From the NCBI GenBank assembly GCA_041737835.1, contig JBGSQY010000004.1: 64,000 nt of DNA; one strand, given 5' to 3'. Positions 24,851-33,318 of this stretch are shown here, piece after piece (position 1 is the first letter of the stretch; every line of letters starts with the position of its first letter). Position numbers and translations under genes: made by a program. Below the pieces are notes generated by a model. That model saw only the letters and a program-made list of their open reading frames with translations, made no database searches and was not told where the DNA came from. This DNA comes from Bythopirellula sp041737835. Lineage in GTDB: Bacteria > Planctomycetota > Planctomycetia > Pirellulales > Lacipirellulaceae.

Positions 24851-26209
24851 ATGTTCACAAAATCTCATCTCGTCGTACGCCGTTGCAGCGCACTATGCGC
24901 CGCACTGGCCGTTGTGTTCGCCTTTCTGTCGACCGCCACTTATGCCCAAGGCTATAAGACGTTACCCGTCGATAAGGATGCCAACAGCTTGCGAATGACT
25001 TTTGCTTCCGCGGCGCGAAATCCCGCTGGCCTGGGAGCCTCTCAGGCCGACGTCGAAAAATATCTGAAGGGCTACTACTTGCCGACCATGACTCTCTTCA
25101 CGGCAGACGCGTTGAAGGAACTCGGCAAGTCGCGCGAACAATTGTTTAAGCTTCTGCAGCAGGTCCCGAACGCGGGCACACGAGACTTTATCAATGAAAT
25201 CATCTTCACCTACGCCCGCGGAATGGCGCGAGGCAATTTTCATCCTGCTGTGCGCTACAACGCCGTGCTGATGCTGGGCGATCTCGATCAACAACTGGCC
25301 AGTGGCACGACACCGCCAGTTCCTATGCCCAAGGCAACCCAAGAACTTTTGGAACTTGTCGAGAAGGACGAATTCAATGGAATTCCTATGCCCGAATCGG
25401 TGAAGCTCGGCGCCTTGATCGGCCTGGAACGACAGTCCCGCTATGGAATCGATCCCAGTCTGAATCAACGCTTGACTGCCGCTATGATCAAAGTCGCGGG
25501 CAGTCCCACTCCCGAGGATGTTGATGGCGACGTGCATGACTGGGTCCGCCGCACCGCGGCTCAGGTGCTTGCCAATCAAGGCAAGCAAGGTCCCACGAAA
25601 GAAGTACAAGCCGCGCTGACCGCATTGATCGCCGACAAAAAAGTTGACCTCGATGAACGCTGCAATGCCGCCGCCGCACTCAAACGCATCACCTATCCCG
25701 CGAATGCCGACATCGACGGCAACGCAGCCGTAGATGCCATGGCGCAATTGGCTCTCGATGTCGTGACAGAAGCGGCAACGCTCGCTCGCGATTACCAAAA
25801 ACAAGCCTTGAAGGGTGCTGATTTTTCCAGCCGTCCCGGGGGTGGGGGTGGTCGAGGTTTCGGTGGTGGTGAATATGGTGGCGGTCGCGGATACGGAGAC
25901 GGGGAAGAAGAGACAGGACCCCGTTTCGAGCGCCGTCAGGTCTTCGCTCGACTCTACAGCATCGACACGGGAAGCGCGTCTTTAAAGGCCGGTCTCGCTG
26001 ATGAACCCAAAACTCGCTTGGATGCCATGATCAACGAGATGGTGCCAACCATGCAGATTATGGAAAATAAAGATGCCACGGAAGTGTCGGTGTCCAATAA
26101 AGTTATCGAGTTAGAGACGGCCCTCAAACAGTTGGTCCCCGTGGCCAAGCCGGCAGAAGAAACTGCGGCTGCGTCTGAAAAAGAAGACAAAGCGTTGGCT
26201 GAGAACTAA
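24851..26209 (+). CDS. Exported helical-repeat protein with glycine-rich insert
   Basis: An exported protein of 452 residues of unknown function. The signal peptide is VRRCSALCAALAVVFAFLS with cleavage near TYAQG. The body is helical with HEAT-like segments (RTAAQVLANQGKQGPTKEVQAAL, DERCNAAAALKRITYP). A glycine-rich tract (RPGGGGGRGFGGGEYGGGR) at about residues 330-350 separates it from a C-terminal helical part ending in KEDKALAEN. Ribosome site AAGGAA lies before ATG 24851. The gene ends before a strong terminator. Planctomycetes have many such exported proteins; a binding role is only a guess. Confidence 0.7.
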   Translation: MFTKSHLVVRRCSALCAALAVVFAFLSTATYAQGYKTLPVDKDANSLRMTFASAARNPAGLGASQADVEKYLKGYYLPTMTLFTADALKELGKSREQLFKLLQQVPNAGTRDFINEIIFTYARGMARGNFHPAVRYNAVLMLGDLDQQLASGTTPPVPMPKATQELLELVEKDEFNGIPMPESVKLGALIGLERQSRYGIDPSLNQRLTAAMIKVAGSPTPEDVDGDVHDWVRRTAAQVLANQGKQGPTKEVQAALTALIADKKVDLDERCNAAAALKRITYPANADIDGNAAVDAMAQLALDVVTEAATLARDYQKQALKGADFSSRPGGGGGRGFGGGEYGGGRGYGDGEEETGPRFERRQVFARLYSIDTGSASLKAGLADEPKTRLDAMINEMVPTMQIMENKDATEVSVSNKVIELETALKQLVPVAKPAEETAAASEKEDKALAEN

Positions 26210-26241
26210 GCAGCCAAGAGAGTGAATCACTAAGAACGCAA

Positions 26242-26280
26242 AACGCCCAGGGATGGCCATCCCTGGGCGTTCTTTGTTTT
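26242..26280. terminator. Strong, probably bidirectional intrinsic terminator
   Basis: AACGCCCAGGGATGG and CCATCCCTGGGCGTT form a perfect 15 bp inverted repeat followed by CTTTGTTTT. It lies between convergent genes; on the other strand the stem is followed by TTGCG after TTTT, so it can stop transcription from both sides. Confidence 0.9.
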
Positions 26281-26295
26281 GAATGGTTAAGTCGT

Positions 26296-26850
26296 TTACT
26301 TCTTCACGCGCTCGCGAGCGAAGGCGGGGGTCTTTAATCCGACTGATGCCAAGCTACCGGCCAGCAAGCCGAGGTAGAAAACATCGCCGGCGAGCATCGT
26401 GCGATAGAACGGCAAGCCCGCGACATAGCAATTCGTCAAACCTTCCCAGGTGTGTGCGTACATGCTGGTCGAGGCCCAGTGGACGAAATTGGTCACGATG
26501 AAAAACGCCGTGGCGGGAACAAAGCCGCAGAGCATGCCTTTACCCACGATTTGCCAGCCTTCGGCGCCACGAGTCCAACGACCCAGCGCCATCGGCACGA
26601 TCATCATGAAATAAACCGAGAGCAGCACGAACACGTTCTCGTAGCCGTCGAGGGCGAAGTTGGAAATTGTGAGAATCCCCACCGGCAGCAACGCCGCCAA
26701 CCACATCGAACGGAAGTAATAGCCACCCAACACCGTGGCGGCCATAATCGGTGTGAAGTTCCAATCAGGCTGACTCCAACGCCCAACCACACCAATCGCC
26801 AACAGAAGGAAAAAGACGCTCAGATCGCGGAGGGTATCTCGCTTCGACAT
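26296..26850 (-). CDS. DUF6580-type membrane protein (ECF transporter S-component-like)
   Basis: A hydrophobic protein of 184 residues with about five or six membrane helices (for example VFFLLLAIGVVGRWS, NVFVLLSVYFMMIVPMALG, MLAGDVFYLGLLAGSLASVG). The motif NFTPIMAATVLGGYYF and the Asn/His-rich loop VTNFVHWASTSMYAHTWEG fit the DUF6580 family, which is thought to resemble the substrate-binding S components of energy-coupling-factor vitamin transporters. It lies 69 bp after the DUF4430 gene on the same strand, so the two probably form an operon. No ATPase or T component is nearby; the ligand is unknown. Confidence 0.75.
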   Translation of the reverse strand: MSKRDTLRDLSVFFLLLAIGVVGRWSQPDWNFTPIMAATVLGGYYFRSMWLAALLPVGILTISNFALDGYENVFVLLSVYFMMIVPMALGRWTRGAEGWQIVGKGMLCGFVPATAFFIVTNFVHWASTSMYAHTWEGLTNCYVAGLPFYRTMLAGDVFYLGLLAGSLASVGLKTPAFARERVKK

Positions 26851-26919
26851 GGTGGGTTCCTGAATGAAAACTTGCGACCGGGCGCAAAGATTTGTGCGAA
26901 AGGCAGTATGCCGCCTATT

Positions 26920-27423
26920 CTACAGCCCTTCATCTTCCCCCGCAAACCACCAGCGAACCTGCTCGCCGGGCGCGACTTCTTGCAGGCAAAAGCTCTTGGT
27001 TCCTGGCGTGCCAGCAACCTCGTATCGCCAATTTCGACCGCTGGCCCCCTCGTTCTTGAGCCCTTCCAATTGTGTGAGAAAACCACCTTCACCTTCGCCG
27101 ATCTGTTCGTAGGTAATCCCAGGCTGAAAGTCACGCGCGGCCGCCATCACGTCGGCGGCGGTCATCCCGGCTTTCCAAGGCAAGGCATCGAATTGTCGCT
27201 TGGCACCGTTGCCAAAATCGATTTCTAGCTGCACAACTTCGCCGGTGGGCTTATCGCTGGGGGTCCATTCCAACGAGGGCGCTTTGGACAGCGCAGGATG
27301 CTCCCGCGCGCGATCCCAAATCACTAAGCTCCCCAAGATGAGCGCAAGAAAAAATGGAAATAACCACAGCCGGGGTGGGGGTGCGTCCTCGGTCGCGTCT
27401 GGGCCATTTGGGTTCGTTGCCAT
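26920..27423 (-). CDS. DUF4430-domain protein with N-terminal membrane anchor
   Basis: A protein of 167 residues with one N-terminal helix (LWLFPFFLALILGSLVIW) and an exposed DUF4430-like domain. Visible motifs are EIDFGNGAKRQFDALPWKAGMT, VMAAARDF, FLTQLEGLKNEG and WRYEVAGTPGTKS. DUF4430 domains resemble the beta domain of transcobalamin and several surface proteins. With the DUF6580 membrane protein immediately downstream it suggests capture and uptake of a small molecule, which I cannot name. ATG 27423 has no clear ribosome site. The upstream gap to fadJ is 106 bp with no recognisable riboswitch. Confidence 0.75.
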   Translation of the reverse strand: MATNPNGPDATEDAPPPRLWLFPFFLALILGSLVIWDRAREHPALSKAPSLEWTPSDKPTGEVVQLEIDFGNGAKRQFDALPWKAGMTAADVMAAARDFQPGITYEQIGEGEGGFLTQLEGLKNEGASGRNWRYEVAGTPGTKSFCLQEVAPGEQVRWWFAGEDEGL

Positions 27424-27529
27424 AGAATAAAACGATAACTTTTTGGGGAAACGCCGTCGACCGCGTTTCTGCTGATTCCCCTGTCCCCAAATTTCCTTGT
27501 CCCGCTGACTTCCTCAAAACTGCCGAGCA

Positions 27530-29671
27530 ATGATGGCTGACTCGATTCTCACGCTCGATTTCCCCCAGCCCGATGTGGCGGTGATCACGATCAACGACCC
27601 GCAGAAAAGCGTCAACATCTTGTCACGTGGCACGCTAGCGGACTTCGCCAAACTGTTTGACGAACTCGAAGCTCGTAAAGGCTTGGCGGGGCTGGTGATT
27701 CAATCGGCCAAGCCTGGCAATTTCATCGCCGGTGCCGACCTGCGTGAATTCGTCGCCGATATCGACAAGCCCAAGTCCGATGTGATAGCCGTCTCGCGCC
27801 ATGGCCATGAGCTCTTTGGCCGCCTGGCAAAGTTCCCCTTTGTGACCATCGCGGCCATTGGCGGTTTGTGCATCGGTGGTGGGGCGGAACTTTCGATCTG
27901 GTGCGATCGCCGCCTCATGGCTCGCGAAGCGGCGAGCTACGGCTTCCCTGAAGTGAAGCTCGGCTTGTTCCCCGGTTGGGGTGGCACGGCGCGCACGCCC
28001 CGGATTGTGGGAATCGGCAATGCGGTGGAGTTGGTCTCCAGCGGCGAGAACATCGATACCAACGCCGCCGAGAAGATGGGACTAGCGATTGGCGTGCCCG
28101 CTGACAAGCTGCTCGACGCCGCGATGGAACTTGCTCGCAGCGAAAACGTCTCCAAGAGTTATTTGAAAGATCGCGAACTTTGGTCGCAGCCGATCACGAT
28201 AAGCGACACCGAACTTGCGTTTCTCGGCGCAACGGCGAGTGCCTACATCGAGGGCCAAACCAAAGGGCACTATCCTGCGCCCCTCGCGGCCCTGGAAGTC
28301 ATGCTCGGCGCGGCGGGGGTTGATCTCGAAACGGCCTGCCAAATGGAAGCTGAAGGGTTCGCCGACTTATTCGGTTCGCCCGTCAATCGTGCGCTGCTCA
28401 ATGTGTTCTTCTTGCAGGACGCCAACAAGAAGCAAACGGGGCCTCCTGCCACCGAGCCGCGGAAGATCGAAAAAGTTGGCGTGCTGGGCGCGGGCACGAT
28501 GGGGCAGGGGATCGCCGCCGCGAATGTGAAACGCAAGATTCCCGTCACGCTCACCGACATGAACGACGCGGCCATTAATCGCGGCGTGCAGGGGGTGATC
28601 ACCGAAGTCAGCTTCAACAAAGAAACCAAAGGTCCTGATGCTAAGAAGGCCCTCGATTTTCTGCCGTTTATCGAAGGGACGCAAAGCTACGAAGACCTCG
28701 AAGACGCCGACCTTGTTATCGAAGCCGTTTTTGAAAGCGCCGATGTGAAGCACGAGCTCTTTGCCGAGATCGAGCCACAACTGGCCGAAGAAACCTTGCT
28801 TTGTTCGAACACTTCAACGATCCCCATCACCACGCTCGCCCACGGACTCACACATCCCGAACGGTTCTGCGGGTTGCATTTTTTCAATCCCGTGCGGCGA
28901 ATGCCGCTCGTGGAAGTGATTCGCGGCAAGCAAACTTCTGCTGGCACGATCGCGACCGCCGTCGCTTATGCAAAGGCGATTGGCAAATCCCCGATTGTGG
29001 TGAACGATGGCCCCGGCTTTTTGGTGAATCGTGTTTTGCTCCCCTATATGAATGAAGCGCTCTTGCTGCTCGAAGAAGGAGCCACGATCAAGGCCGTCGA
29101 CAAAGCGGCCACGGGCTTCGGCATGCCGATGGGTCCCATCGAGTTGTACGACACCGTAGGGCTCGACGTTGCCCTGCACGCAGGCAACGTGATGGCCCGG
29201 GCGTTTCCGGATCGCGTGGTTCCCTCGAAGATTTTGCCCGCGATGGTCGAAGCCAAACGACTCGGCCAAAAAAATGGCCAAGGGTTCTTCGACTACGCCA
29301 CCGACAGCAAAGGCCGATCAAAATCGCAACCCTCAGCGGCGGCCGCTGAGATCATCAAGAAACACGCCAAAGGTGAGACCAAAGACAATCTCGTCGACCG
29401 GCTGTTCTTACCCATGTTTCTCGAATCAACTCGCTTGCTCGAAGAAAACATCGTGAGCGATGTTCGCGACGTGGACCTAGCGTTGATTTTCGGCATCGGC
29501 TTTCCTCCGTTCAAAGGGGGCCTCTTCTTTTGGGCCGACACACTCGGCGCGGCGGCGATTGTCGAGAAACTCAAGAAGTACGAACACCTGGGCGAGCGAT
29601 TTAAGCCAACGCCGTTGTTGCTCGAGCACGCGGCGAGCGGCGAGAAGTTTTATGCGAGGCAGTCATCATGA
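27530..29671 (+). CDS. fadJ: Fatty acid oxidation complex alpha subunit (FadJ/FadB-like)
   Basis: A bifunctional enoyl-CoA hydratase/3-hydroxyacyl-CoA dehydrogenase of 713 residues. The N-terminal crotonase domain has both catalytic Glu residues, in GGGAELSIWCDRR and FPEVKLGLFPGWGGTARTPR. The dehydrogenase domain starts at VGVLGAGTMGQGIAAAN (NAD site) and has the catalytic HFFNPVRRMPLVEVI, followed by the C-terminal dimer domain (NDGPGFLVNRVLLPYMNEA). It acts in the cytoplasm in beta-oxidation with the thiolase encoded directly after it (ATGA overlap at 29668). ATG 27530 is followed by a second ATG; either may be used. Confidence 0.96.
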   Translation: MMADSILTLDFPQPDVAVITINDPQKSVNILSRGTLADFAKLFDELEARKGLAGLVIQSAKPGNFIAGADLREFVADIDKPKSDVIAVSRHGHELFGRLAKFPFVTIAAIGGLCIGGGAELSIWCDRRLMAREAASYGFPEVKLGLFPGWGGTARTPRIVGIGNAVELVSSGENIDTNAAEKMGLAIGVPADKLLDAAMELARSENVSKSYLKDRELWSQPITISDTELAFLGATASAYIEGQTKGHYPAPLAALEVMLGAAGVDLETACQMEAEGFADLFGSPVNRALLNVFFLQDANKKQTGPPATEPRKIEKVGVLGAGTMGQGIAAANVKRKIPVTLTDMNDAAINRGVQGVITEVSFNKETKGPDAKKALDFLPFIEGTQSYEDLEDADLVIEAVFESADVKHELFAEIEPQLAEETLLCSNTSTIPITTLAHGLTHPERFCGLHFFNPVRRMPLVEVIRGKQTSAGTIATAVAYAKAIGKSPIVVNDGPGFLVNRVLLPYMNEALLLLEEGATIKAVDKAATGFGMPMGPIELYDTVGLDVALHAGNVMARAFPDRVVPSKILPAMVEAKRLGQKNGQGFFDYATDSKGRSKSQPSAAAAEIIKKHAKGETKDNLVDRLFLPMFLESTRLLEENIVSDVRDVDLALIFGIGFPPFKGGLFFWADTLGAAAIVEKLKKYEHLGERFKPTPLLLEHAASGEKFYARQSS

Positions 29672-30825
29672 AATCCCCCGTTATCGTTGATTGCTGCCGC
29701 ACAGCCATTGGTCGCTCGAGTGCCGAGAAGGGCGTGTATCGCTTTGTTCGGAGCGACGACCTCGCCACGATTGTGGTGAAGGCCCTTGTCGAACGAACGG
29801 GTATCGATCCCCAGGAAATTGAAGACGTTGTGCTGGGCAACACGCAGCAACAGCGCGAGCAAGGTTTTAATATCGCCCGCATCGTGAGCCTCATGGCGGG
29901 GCTGCCTTCCACTGCGGCGGGCGCGACCATCAATCGCCTTTGCGGCAGCAGCTTACAAGCAATCAATCAGGCAGCCCACGCGATCATCGCCGGGGCGGAA
30001 GACGTGCAGATCGTTGGTGGCTTGGAACATATGCAGCACATCCCAATGGATTCGGGTGTGGACTTCAATCCCAAGCTGTTCCATGCCACAAGCAAGGGTG
30101 CCCTCCACATGGGCTACACGGCCGAGTTCCTGGCCCAGTCGCAGGGAATCAGCCGCGAAGCTCAAGATAAGTTTGCGCTCGCAAGCCATCAAAAGGCCGC
30201 GGCCGCCACTGAAAAGAAAGAACTCGCCCGTGAGATCATTCCCGTCTGGGGTCATGATGAAGCGGGGCTGCCGCTCTCCGTCACGGTCGATCAATGCATC
30301 CGCCCCGACACAAGCCTCGAAGCGCTCGCGGCGTTGAAACCGGCGTTCATGCCCGGCATCGGCACGGTTACGGCGGGCAACAGTTCGCCACTCAACGACG
30401 GCGCGGCGGCGCTCTTGATGATGAGCGAAGAGAAAGCCAAATCGCTGGGTCTCAAGCCGTTGGTGCGCGTGCGGGCTACGGCCGTGGCTGGAGTTGATCC
30501 CGCGGTGATGGGAACCGGTCCCGTGCCCGCCACGCAGAAAGCTCTCCAGCGCGCGGGACTCAAGCTTGCCGACATCGAACTCGTGGAACTTAACGAAGCG
30601 TTCGCTTCGCAATCGCTGGCCTGCATTCAGATGCTCGGCCTCGACGAAACGAAGGTGAATGTCCGTGGCGGGGCCATCGCCATCGGTCATCCGCTGGGGG
30701 CCAGTGGCGCGCGCATCGCCACGACGCTCATTCACAACATGATCGATCGTGATGCCACGCTAGGACTCGCCACGATGTGCATCGGCATCGGCCAAGGCAT
30801 CGCCACCATCTTCGAGCGCGTCTAA
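29668..30825 (+). CDS. fadI: Acetyl-CoA acyltransferase (3-ketoacyl-CoA thiolase, FadI-like)
   Basis: A thiolase of 385 residues that cleaves 3-ketoacyl-CoA with CoA in the last step of beta-oxidation. The nucleophile Cys is in NRLCGSSLQAINQAAHAI, the activating His in GGAIAIGHPLGASGAR, and the second Cys in TMCIGIGQG. NEAFASQSLACIQ completes the active site. It starts inside the last codons of fadJ by ATGA, so the two subunits are coupled. It is followed by the hairpin repeat GCCGCTCGCGGC at 30827. Confidence 0.96.
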   Translation: MKSPVIVDCCRTAIGRSSAEKGVYRFVRSDDLATIVVKALVERTGIDPQEIEDVVLGNTQQQREQGFNIARIVSLMAGLPSTAAGATINRLCGSSLQAINQAAHAIIAGAEDVQIVGGLEHMQHIPMDSGVDFNPKLFHATSKGALHMGYTAEFLAQSQGISREAQDKFALASHQKAAAATEKKELAREIIPVWGHDEAGLPLSVTVDQCIRPDTSLEALAALKPAFMPGIGTVTAGNSSPLNDGAAALLMMSEEKAKSLGLKPLVRVRATAVAGVDPAVMGTGPVPATQKALQRAGLKLADIELVELNEAFASQSLACIQMLGLDETKVNVRGGAIAIGHPLGASGARIATTLIHNMIDRDATLGLATMCIGIGQGIATIFERV

Positions 30826-30826
30826 A

Positions 30827-30844
30827 GCCGCTCGCGGCTTAGCG
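30827..30844. repeat. Gene-end repeat GCCGCTCGCGGCTTAGCG, copy 1
   Basis: The 18-mer follows the thiolase stop directly and contains the small inverted repeat GCCGC/GCGGC. It recurs at 33293-33310 and, with one extra base, at 48716-48734, each time next to the end of a gene. Confidence 0.7.
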
Positions 30845-30876
30845 CTCGAATAGTTCTCGCTAAGCCACAAGTGGTT

Positions 30877-33159
30877 TTAATGATCGGCGTAAACGCGGGT
30901 GCTTTCTTCCTTGGTGATCGGCTCGCGCATTTCGTCGGTCGTGATTTGCACTTTGATCCGGTGATCGCCGTCACGAATGCCTTGCGCTTGAATGCGGAAC
31001 GTGGTTTCGGCCTTCGGACCCAATTGGGGCAGGGGAGCGAACACCACGCGATCCCCTTGAATCGCATGCCGTGTGTCGCCGTGACCCGAGAGTGCTCGCA
31101 GACCGGGGGGCATGATTGCAACCACTTGCACGTTGGCCGCGGCTTTGGAACCTTGATTCACAACACGGATCTCATAGCCCGTTTCGCCACCCACTTCGAT
31201 GGGGTCATCGCGGTCAACGACTTCAAACATCAGCGCCGCGATCCCTTCGACCGTGACCTGCTTTTGAATTTCGTCGTTCAGACCATCACGTGCCTTGGTG
31301 CTCACCTGCAACGTGTGCTGCCCCGGTTCGACGGGCAAGGCCACGAGTTCCACCGTGCCACGCTCATTGGCGGGGAGTTCGGCCAAACTCCAAATCACGC
31401 TGTGTGCCGCGGCATCGTATTCACCCAAGTTGTTGGCGCTCACGAACTGCAAGCCCTTGGGCAAATGCGTGACGAGTTGAATTTCCTTCGCCGGCGCCGT
31501 GCCAGGATTGTCGACGCTCACTTGGTAAGTCGCGGGACGTTCGAGGAACCGGCGTTCCGGGCCTTCCACAGTCACCTGCAAATCGGGGGCAACAATCTCA
31601 AATTCACAGCTCGCATCGACGTGCAAGCCGGCATCCGCTTTGGCGGTCATCGTGTTTTTGACGCGGCCCGCTTGCTCGGCAGTGAGGACCAATTCCAAAC
31701 GGCGTGTTTCACCCGCGGCGAGATTGCCGATTTCAAATTCCAGCGCCGGCCCCGCTTCGTGCGTCACGCCAGTGGGCACCGTTTCCAAAATCATGACGCC
31801 GGTCGCTTCGCCGCTGCCGGGATTGGTGATTTCTACTAGGACGATCTGCTGCTCGCCCGCGTGAACTTGCGGCTGCGAAGAAAGTCGCAAAGCGAGTTCG
31901 GGCTTAGTGCAGCGAGCCTTGGCCGAAGCTTGAGCGGCCATCGTCACCGTGGCGACGCTACCAAGCTCACCTTCTTCGGTGGGAATCAATTCCATTTCGA
32001 CGGTCCGTTCTTCACCGACCGACAAGGTGCCGAGATCCCACACGACCTTGCCACCCGAAACCGAAGCACGGGGTGCCGTGCCGACGAGCTCCGTTCCCAA
32101 AGGAATTTCATCATGAACCTGTACGTTCTGAGCGGTCCGCTGACCACTGTTCTGCACGCGAATCCCAAACGTGCACCGTTTGCCCACCTGAATCTCAGGA
32201 GGAGCGAGTTTCAAAATCGTGAGCGAAGGGGTTTGCGCCCCTTCCAACACGCGTTCGCCGGGACGGCCTGAACCTGGCTGCGAAGCCAAGCCAGGAGTCG
32301 GCGTAATGCCGGTGTTCGTCGGTTCGTCGTTGGCAATTTGAGATTCGGCTGGAGTGGGCAGCGGGGCGGCATCCACAGGGAAGGCCGACATCGGTTGACG
32401 TGAAGCGATTTGCGCATCCGCTGCACCCATATCCACGACCGGAGGCAAACTCGGCGTGGGGACAGTTGCCGGCGCGCCGTAGCGATTGTTGCTCACCGGC
32501 ATCGGCGCGGCCGCAAACGGATTTGCGGTGGTGACCGAGGGAGCTGACTCTGGCAGCTGCGATTGAGGCAGCGGAGACGCCAACGGATTGGATGGTTCTT
32601 GTGCCAACGGCTCGGCGGGAGTCGGCGTGTTCACGGGAAGCGGCGAAGCGGTGGCGAAATCTTCGCGCGTGTCGGCGATCTCCGCCGGTGTTTCCGGGAC
32701 GGTTGTTTCGAGTTCAGCCTTGGCTTGTTGCACATTGGTATCGGCCATGCGGAGCGGATTCGCATCGGGCCCTTGGCCTCGAGTCACGTCCTCGACCGGT
32801 GCTTGGGGTTCTTCTTCCAAAGGTGGCAAAGCGGGCTGCGGTGCGTAGCTGCCATAGCGGTCGCCAACTACTGGAACGACCGGAGTGGGCTGAGTGTCAC
32901 GCAACGTATTGCCAAAAGGATCTTGGGTATCGTTGCTGGTTTCCGGCTCGGATTTCTCCTCGGCGAACAGATTCTTGAGCTGTTCCTTGGCGGAATGAGC
33001 TCGCAGCGAGTTGCCCGTTTCGGTGTCCGCTTCGGCTGAACCGTTTATGCACCAATAAGCGCCGCCGCAGCTCGCGCCAAGGACGGTGACCGCCAACGTG
33101 GCGGGCCACATCAGGCGACGGACAAGAGAAGGACGGCCAGTGGTGAGATTCGTTTCCAT
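30877..33159 (-). CDS. Surface protein with DUF11-type repeats
   Basis: A protein of 760 residues with a short N-terminal cytoplasmic stretch and one helix (LMWPATLAVTVLGASCGGAYW). A Pro/Ala/Asn-rich linker of about 300 residues follows. The C-terminal half holds about four beta-sandwich repeats of the DUF11/conserved-repeat type, with recurring signatures such as VGKRCTFGIRVQNSGQRTAQNVQVHD, DVDNPGTAPAKEIQLVTHLP and GGETGYEIRVVNQGSKAAANVQVVAIMPPG (abbreviated). Such domains are carried by outer-surface and cell-wall proteins of planctomycetes. A structural or adhesive role is inferred. Confidence 0.85.
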   Translation of the reverse strand: METNLTTGRPSLVRRLMWPATLAVTVLGASCGGAYWCINGSAEADTETGNSLRAHSAKEQLKNLFAEEKSEPETSNDTQDPFGNTLRDTQPTPVVPVVGDRYGSYAPQPALPPLEEEPQAPVEDVTRGQGPDANPLRMADTNVQQAKAELETTVPETPAEIADTREDFATASPLPVNTPTPAEPLAQEPSNPLASPLPQSQLPESAPSVTTANPFAAAPMPVSNNRYGAPATVPTPSLPPVVDMGAADAQIASRQPMSAFPVDAAPLPTPAESQIANDEPTNTGITPTPGLASQPGSGRPGERVLEGAQTPSLTILKLAPPEIQVGKRCTFGIRVQNSGQRTAQNVQVHDEIPLGTELVGTAPRASVSGGKVVWDLGTLSVGEERTVEMELIPTEEGELGSVATVTMAAQASAKARCTKPELALRLSSQPQVHAGEQQIVLVEITNPGSGEATGVMILETVPTGVTHEAGPALEFEIGNLAAGETRRLELVLTAEQAGRVKNTMTAKADAGLHVDASCEFEIVAPDLQVTVEGPERRFLERPATYQVSVDNPGTAPAKEIQLVTHLPKGLQFVSANNLGEYDAAAHSVIWSLAELPANERGTVELVALPVEPGQHTLQVSTKARDGLNDEIQKQVTVEGIAALMFEVVDRDDPIEVGGETGYEIRVVNQGSKAAANVQVVAIMPPGLRALSGHGDTRHAIQGDRVVFAPLPQLGPKAETTFRIQAQGIRDGDHRIKVQITTDEMREPITKEESTRVYADH

Positions 33160-33292
33160 GGGAGAACCCTGAAAAATGCCAAGCGTTTACCAAAAAGGGC
33201 GCGTGCGTCGGCGCACCTCGGCGCGACTCGCGCGGCGAGGTGTAGCAAATGGCCGTACGCGGGCAAAGAGCATTCCCGCGGATGTGCTAGCA

Positions 33293-33310
33293 GCCGCTCG
33301 CGGCTTAGCG
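33293..33310. repeat. Gene-end repeat GCCGCTCGCGGCTTAGCG, copy 2
   Basis: Identical to copy 1 at 30827-30844. It lies directly downstream of the alpha/alpha-barrel protein gene on the minus strand (stop at 33319). Confidence 0.7.
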
Positions 33311-33318
33311 ATCAGAAA

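Noticed and set aside
25856..25900. Glycine-rich tract as a possible CRISPR or tandem repeat
   Set aside because: It is an in-frame Gly/Arg/Tyr-rich coding stretch without regular unit length or spacers.
27424..27529. Possible cobalamin or other riboswitch before the DUF4430 gene
   Set aside because: No B12-box-like or other aptamer landmarks are present in the 106 bp.
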